Source: Quercus robur (Eukaryota > Streptophyta > Magnoliopsida > Fagales > Fagaceae). Taken from it: a stretch of 64,000 bases of DNA. Position numbers and translations under genes: made by a program. The notes under the pieces were generated by a model. That model made no database searches. It saw nothing but the letters and a program-made list of their open reading frames with translations, and had not been told where the DNA came from. Of the stretch, positions 58,923 through 64,000 are shown piece after piece. The stretch spans positions 69,569,761 through 69,633,760 of the forward strand of contig NC_065537.1 in the NCBI RefSeq assembly GCF_932294415.1, in the 5' to 3' direction. Each line of letters starts with the position of its first letter. The first letter of the stretch is position 1.

Positions 58923-59627
58923 TGTGGGGCCAGAGAATTTGTGATTCCGGCCCACTTTACATTAGGGCCCAAGGCCCGAGCCGAAGAGAGGCGTTGCCGA
59001 GGACATGCAACGAAAGCCCAAATAGCCTAGAGGTGTAGGATCATCCTCGGCATCCCAAAACTTAAAAGGAAAGAATGGCACGCCATCAAAGGCAGCCCTC
59101 AGAGCGCTCCCAGAAGAAAGGGCGAGTACAATGTAAGAGCGGTTCAAGTGAAATGCTGCCAACACTGCAATTAAGTACTCTGTGCCTGACAGGGCCATGC
59201 TCTTCAGCTTTTACAACTACCCCCAACCACTTTAGGTATGGGTTGAAAAGACAAGTATCAACCCTAAAAAGCGGAACCTACACGTGGACGCATGAGAGAG
59301 GGGAAAAGTTAGTATAAAAGGAGGAGGAAGCGCCAAGAAAAGATGGTGGTCTCCAAGGCCGTTGAACCCTAAAGTAAAAAGAATAATAAGATCATTAAGC
59401 TCCTCGGACGAGGTCCAAAGGCCGAAGCCACTCAGGCCGTGCCGGAGAGAAAGTCTTCTGAGATACGGTAGGTTTACCTCCGTGTAATCACCACGAGCAC
59501 CATGACTAATGGCTGTCCGTTCACCAAGGCCTAGCCTTTTTGCCCACTCTCTATAAATTTTATTGTTTGGACTTTTAACGTTCGAACCCAATACCAATTT
59601 GGGATCGTTACGAATTGAGTCCTTACA
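58923..59627 (+). repeat. 3' LTR of the non-autonomous element
   Basis: 705 bp, TG...CA ends (TGTGGGGCC to CTTACA). It is collinear with the 5' LTR apart from a short gap near 59040. Confidence 0.9.
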
Positions 59628-59979
59628 ATATCAATTTTGAACTTTTTTTTATTTTTTATTTATATATATATCTAGTTTTCTAGACTCTCTAATTGGAAAC
59701 AATTTTGATTAAGATCATATGTTTAAAATTATACACATATATGCATACTTAATCAATAAACAAAGCCAATGTTTAATACTTTGAAAAATATAACCGGAAA
59801 ATCCATTTCCAATTCACTTTCATGTCAAATGTAAAATTATTAGTTAATTTATCTTGGAATGTAGGCAACGAATGACGATCGAGGTATGAGTCTTTTGGGT
59901 TAATATTGCAAAATTTAAAGTTAATTTGCGTTATAGGAACTGTTGGAAGTTAATTGGGAAATTGAGGAGAGAGACTGAA

Positions 59980-60875
59980 TTTTGGCAATGGGATTGCCGA
60001 AATTCAGCCAAAAAGCAGGAGAGAGAATAAGGAAAGGAGGACAGAGAAAATGTTGAATTTCGTCACTCCCATTGCCGAAATTCCACTGCCCAGATTTCCT
60101 GTCCGAATGCTGTGTGTCCGAGTGTGCCCGAGTGTGGAGTGCTCTTAAAATAAAAAAAGGCAATCACGGCAATGTTATTGCCGAAATAGGGGAATAAAAT
60201 TTTTTTTTTTTTAGCAATTGTGATAATGGAAAAAAAAAAGTGGTTTCGAAATCTCTAGAAGAGTAAAAAACAGGTTTTATGTCCACAATATTTTCACAAT
60301 AAATCACATATAATTAGTCCACAATATTTTCACAATAAATCACATATAATTAGTTATTATTAGTTAAAAAAATTTGTGACAACTAATTGTGGCAATGGCA
60401 TTGCCGAAATAGGAAAAAAAAATTTGTGGCAATACCATTGCCGAAATAGGGAGAAAAATAAAAGTGACAAACTACTTGAGGCAATTGCATTGCCGAAATA
60501 GGGAGAAAAAAATTGGAAATACCATTGCCGAAATAGGGGGATAAAATTTTTTTTAGCAATTGTGACTATGGGATTGCCGAAAATGTGAGAAAAAAAAAGA
60601 GAGAAGGATTATGGCAATCGGATTTCCGAAATAGGAAAACAAATTTCGGCAATTCCATTGACGAAAATGTGGGAAAAAAAAAAAATTTGTGGGAATCAAA
60701 ATTTTTCCCCTATTTCGGCATTGCTAAAATGTGAAAAAAAAAAAATTTCCCCCCTATTTCGGCAATCCCGTTGCCGTAATCTTTTTTTTTTTTTTTTTTT
60801 TTTTAATTTACGGCAACGGGATTGCCGAAATAGGGGGGAAATTTGTTTCCCCCCTATTTCGGCAATACCATTGCA
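59980..60875. repeat. Cluster of palindromic GGCAAT-NNN-ATTGCC repeats
   Basis: A unit of the form GGCAATnnnATTGCCGAAATAGGG followed by a purine or A/T run recurs about a dozen times (near 59983, 60161, 60393, 60423, 60480, 60517, 60570, 60613, 60645 and, inverted, 60710, 60745, 60830 and 60860). The last part (60740-60875) forms larger inverted repeats with 'cccctatttcggcaat'. I do not know this repeat. It borders the LRR fragment of CNL copy IV. Confidence 0.75.
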
Positions 60876-61010
60876 GTTAACAATTGAGAATTGTCCAATC
60901 TTATGGCAAAGATGCTTGAGGCCTACAGGTAAAGATTGGCCCATCATTTCTCATGTCCCATGCGTGATCGTGGAATATGAGAACTAGCAAGAAGAAACAA
61001 ATTCTCCAAG
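60876..61010 (+). pseudogene. CNL copy IV: last part of the LRR
   Basis: Reads LTIENCPILWQRCLRPTGKD then WPIISHVPC, the conserved C-terminal end seen in copies I to III, followed by a stop and a CCAA/GTAAGC donor-like site. All sequence upstream is replaced by the GGCAAT repeats. Confidence 0.85.
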
Positions 61011-61368
61011 TAAGCATCTATCTATCTATCTATCTATCTATCTTTTAATCCCAAATTAAAATTCAGCTACTGGTTTTGAGGGTTTTGATATTCTAGACAA
61101 CTTCTAAAAACCATTCAACTTCTTTCTTATGCTGAATTGAACCAATTTAAAACTCTCTTTCATTCAATTTGTTTTTCTTTTTCTTGTCTATAAAATGTTA
61201 ATTAGACACCTGATTTCTCCAAAAAGTTATTTGAACAAGAAAAATTAGGATAAGATAATCCTTCCCTTGATTTATTTATTTATTTTTAAATTGTAATGAT
61301 TTATATCTTTGTACATAAGACCATGTTGATAATATGATGTCTCTATGGTTGCTTCTTAATAATTGCAG

Positions 61369-61445
61369 AAATAGAGTGGTTTTTAAAAAAGGCCGAGAGG
61401 ACTTAATCTAGTAACTACCATTGCAAGAATTAGCTTATTTTGCAG
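61369..61445 (+). other. Exon-like cassette R, copy 3
   Basis: Bounded by ATTGCAG/ and TTGCAG/GTATTT, with 'aactaccattgcaagaatta'. It follows CNL copy IV in the same order as in units I and II. Confidence 0.48.
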
Positions 61446-61512
61446 GTATTTTGTTGGTTCTCTCTCTCTCTCTCTTTTGGGGGGGGGGGGGGGGGAGGAT
61501 GTCTATATATCT

Positions 61513-61908
61513 ACTAATATTAATTTTAATATTCGCATTTGAACTGTTGATCTATAGAAAATTCATACTTTTGTGCTGGGCTGTGTGAGATATTACTTTT
61601 AGGTGCAAGAGTTCTTATCTAATACTGTTTTAAAGATTACAAACCAAATTTGAATTTTTCTAAAATTTAAAATAACCATCTTTTTTCTTATGTTCTTTTA
61701 CCCATTATTAACTAATATTAATTTTAATATTCGCATTTGAACTGTTGATCTATAGAAAATTCATACTTTTGTGCTGGGCTGTGTGAGATATTACTTTTAG
61801 GTGCAAGAGTTCTTATCTAATACTGTTTTAAAGATTACAAACTAAATTTGAATTTTTCTAAAATTTAAAATAACCATCTTTTTTCTGATGTTCTTTTACC
61901 CATTATTA
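61513..61908. repeat. 198-bp tandem duplication
   Basis: Copies 61513-61710 and 61711-61908 are nearly identical (only a few differences, e.g. aaccaaat against aactaaat). It is therefore recent. It lies in the intron-like region after cassette R. Confidence 0.92.
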
Positions 61909-62004
61909 TATGGTAGGCTGTTACTGCTCAGAGAAGCTTCCAAATGTAGGAGCTTTTCATTTTCCAAAAGGTTGATAAGCCATAGGATTTTCTTCTTCAC
62001 GTGA

Positions 62005-62200
62005 CTGCAGTCTCTGTTCAAACATGGGGCAGCATTCTGCATGTTCTTTTGGCCATAGATGAATGGAATAGATGGAAGTCATGGAACCTTTCAGGCCAAA
62101 GAGAGTAAAAAGTGTAAAGATGGTAGAGCATGACAGTAAAAGAAGCAGTTCAGATAAACATCCCAAACTGGAATAATTCGTCGCAAAGCAAAGCAATGGT
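62005..62200 (+). other. Conserved cassette S, copy 4
   Basis: Shares 'gcagtctctgttcaaacat', 'aggccaaagagagtaaaaag' and 'agaagcagttcagataaa' with the other S copies. Confidence 0.55.
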
Positions 62201-63074
62201 AAACAAAGTTTAGCCTTTTAATTACTCTTACATTCTGATCATTTCTGTACCAGAAGTCAGTGAATCATGTAGACAATATACTAAATACTGTATATATCTT
62301 CCAGGGATTCATTTAGATAGTAAAATAAATACAATATCCCCCACACTTATGTGTCCTTTTCTAGCGGTGGTAAGGCCACAAATTTAATAAATTAATGGTT
62401 TAATTGCCTAATTTTGAATATTTTGAGTTTTTGAGCATATCTAAGGACCATTACCTAACAATGGTCTCAACTAGATACGGTCCTAGGAGGGGGTGCCTTG
62501 ACTAGGTGCTACCCTTTAGCACTGTCTCTTGTGTATACCTTTACTATACTAAATGATGCACTTTTTTCTTGACAAAAATTTGCAGTTGTTCCACATTTTT
62601 TATAGTGTTGTATTGCTGTTTGAAGGAACGTATCAATTTTTTTCTTTATATATAAGCTTTTAATATGATCTTATTGCACAATGTTATTTGAGTAACTAGT
62701 AAATAACTAATGTCTTATGTAGTTATTGCAATAAGATAATTAGGCTGAATAATATCTTCAATTTCTCAAATGTAGCTTGGAGAATTTGTTTAATTCAAAA
62801 GCATAAATGATATCGAGTCTAGTGTGTCTAGACATGCACAAATCCTTAGGTAGATTTAATAAAATTTCCATCCTAAATACATTTCTGGTCTCTTGATTAA
62901 AAAAAAAAAAAAAAATCTAATCTCATTTGGAATGTGTTATAATTTTCAGACAACAGCTTTCAAATCTATCAATTTTCTTACCCTTTTCCCCCTCTTTTTA
63001 CAAGTCAGGTTGGTAATGGCGTAATGCTCAAACCACAGGACTTTTGGAATTTTTATTTTCCCAGTAGTTGAATC

Positions 63075-63143
63075 TTGAATCTTTTGGATCTTGACACACC
63101 TTCTACTGTTGTAGCATCTGCCTCATCTCCATATATTTCAAAG
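63075..63143 (+). other. Exon-like cassette Q, copy 3
   Basis: Reads LLDLDTPSTVVASASSPYIS and ends CAAAG/GTAAGA. It is followed by a TTGGCAG acceptor-like site near 63275. Confidence 0.5.
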
Positions 63144-63359
63144 GTAAGATATTCTTATCATTTTATTCTGCTTTTCCTCTTATTGTTGTCCTGCCAAAAG
63201 AAAAGTTGTTTCTCTGGTATACACATAATAAATACTTTGGTTGCTGTTGTGCCAATATTTTTTTACTTTGGCAGATGCTTCGTAAAACTTCGATTAGGGT
63301 GTATGAATAATAATCGAGCCTCCAACTATACTACAAGAACTAGCATATAATGCAGGTGT

Positions 63360-64000
63360 GCCCCTTGTTATACAAAAGCTTTCAACAATTTGTGTATTAG
63401 AATCATAATTGTCAAGGTTTCAGACAAAATTTTAGAATAATATTTTTAGAGGTGCTATAAAAATTAAGCATCATCATGCAATAGATTGAGACATACATCT
63501 CTCACTTTCTTTAATTCATTTTTCTTTTTATTTAAGACAATTTTTGTAACAAACTGTTTGGTTTGCTTGAAACATGTTCTATATGAAGGGTAAAGGCTGT
63601 GCATAAGTATGTGTCTAAACCCAGATCATCTTATTTAAAATCATGAATATTTGGCATAATTTGTGAAAACGCTTACAAATTTTATTACTTGTTTTAGGTT
63701 GACAATTTGTAGTCCCAAGAAAATTAGCGATTGCTCCAGTGAGATGGTTTTTGCCACAACAAAACTTTAGTAAGTGCTGTAATCAGCAAACACTTACCTG
63801 AACTGGAAACTTTTTTACGCATGCACTGGATCCATTTTGTCTGGTCTAGGAAGTTTTCAGGTTAGAAGTGAAATAAAATATAGAAAAGAAAAATCAGGTA
63901 TAGAATACTATTATTCTTAGCTTTGTGAACTAAAAATAAAAAATGAAGTATTTTCCAGCAAGGGACTAAGCTTGAAGAGTTAGAGATTATGTACTTGGTG
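63360..64000. other. End of window, intron-like sequence
   Basis: AT-rich with no gene that I can support. It may continue the 3' region of CNL unit IV. Confidence 0.35.

Larger units (their letters stand above)
56128..59627 (+). mobile_element. Non-autonomous LTR retrotransposon, 3.5 kb
   Basis: LTRs at 56128-56842 and 58923-59627 frame an internal region of about 2.08 kb. A primer binding site TGGCGCCGTCTATGGG starts at 56845 and a purine run GAGGGGCTATTG precedes the 3' LTR. Flanks ATATT and ATATC are a likely target duplication with one change. There is no gag-pol; only a short MVGSSSCQTK start at about 56895 recalls a gag N-terminus. The element needs proteins from a relative. The shared primer site suggests a Ty3/gypsy source. 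Confidence 0.9.

Noticed and set aside
60658..60987. 109-codon ORF across the GGCAAT repeats and the LRR end
   Set aside because: Only the last third is genuine LRR; the rest is translated repeat sequence joined by chance.
61457..61497. TC run followed by a run of G
   Set aside because: Simple-sequence tract, possible assembly weakness; no function indicated.

Overview
This is a eukaryotic nuclear window from a flowering plant. The evidence is coiled-coil NB-LRR (CNL) resistance-gene sequence with introns, Ty3/gypsy LTR elements of the plant-specific Tat type (second RNase H, antisense ORF), tRNA-derived SINEs, hAT and PIF/Harbinger-like elements, and very AT-rich spacers. A woody eudicot (Fagales/oak-like) is my impression only; nothing here proves it. 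No prokaryotic operons, CRISPR arrays, rRNA genes or independent tRNA genes were seen.

Left part (1-16896) is a nest of two related Tat retrotransposons. The older one (element 1, + strand, 5' end outside the window) has a pol broken only by stop codons. It is split at 2369/12012 by a younger, nearly intact element on the minus strand (element 2, 2370-12011; 477-bp LTRs, 5-bp target duplication ATAAG). Both carry an antisense gene with a 'putative gypsy type transposon' domain and a coiled-coil tail. In element 2 it can be modelled as four exons with good splice sites.

Middle-left (16897-22686) is non-coding, duplicated host sequence hit by three SINE copies and by a 1.09-kb non-autonomous hAT element with a perfect 8-bp target duplication.

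From 22.8 to 64 kb the backbone is a decayed CNL cluster. CNL copy I (22810-33925) is a pseudogene interrupted by a 1.78-kb TIR element carrying a possible captured transit-peptide exon, and by a 6.07-kb hAT element whose transposase ORF is almost complete. Copy II survives as LRR debris at 40005-40500. Copy III (45552-48886) is nearly full length with two frameshifts. Copy IV is the last LRR exon end at 60876-61010. Each copy is followed by variants of the same small exon-like cassettes (called R, P, S and Q here), so the unit of duplication included a long multi-exon 3' part. Two TWA-flanked MITEs, a MULE-like MITE, a fourth SINE, a 3.5-kb non-autonomous LTR element (56128-59627) and a cluster of palindromic GGCAAT..ATTGCC repeats fill the rest.

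The only genes that look close to functional are the gag-protease and RT-RNaseH-integrase ORFs and the antisense gene of element 2. The hAT transposase and CNL copy III are each one or two small indels from being open. All coordinates were read by eye; splice models and family assignments rest on motif recognition, with no database search.
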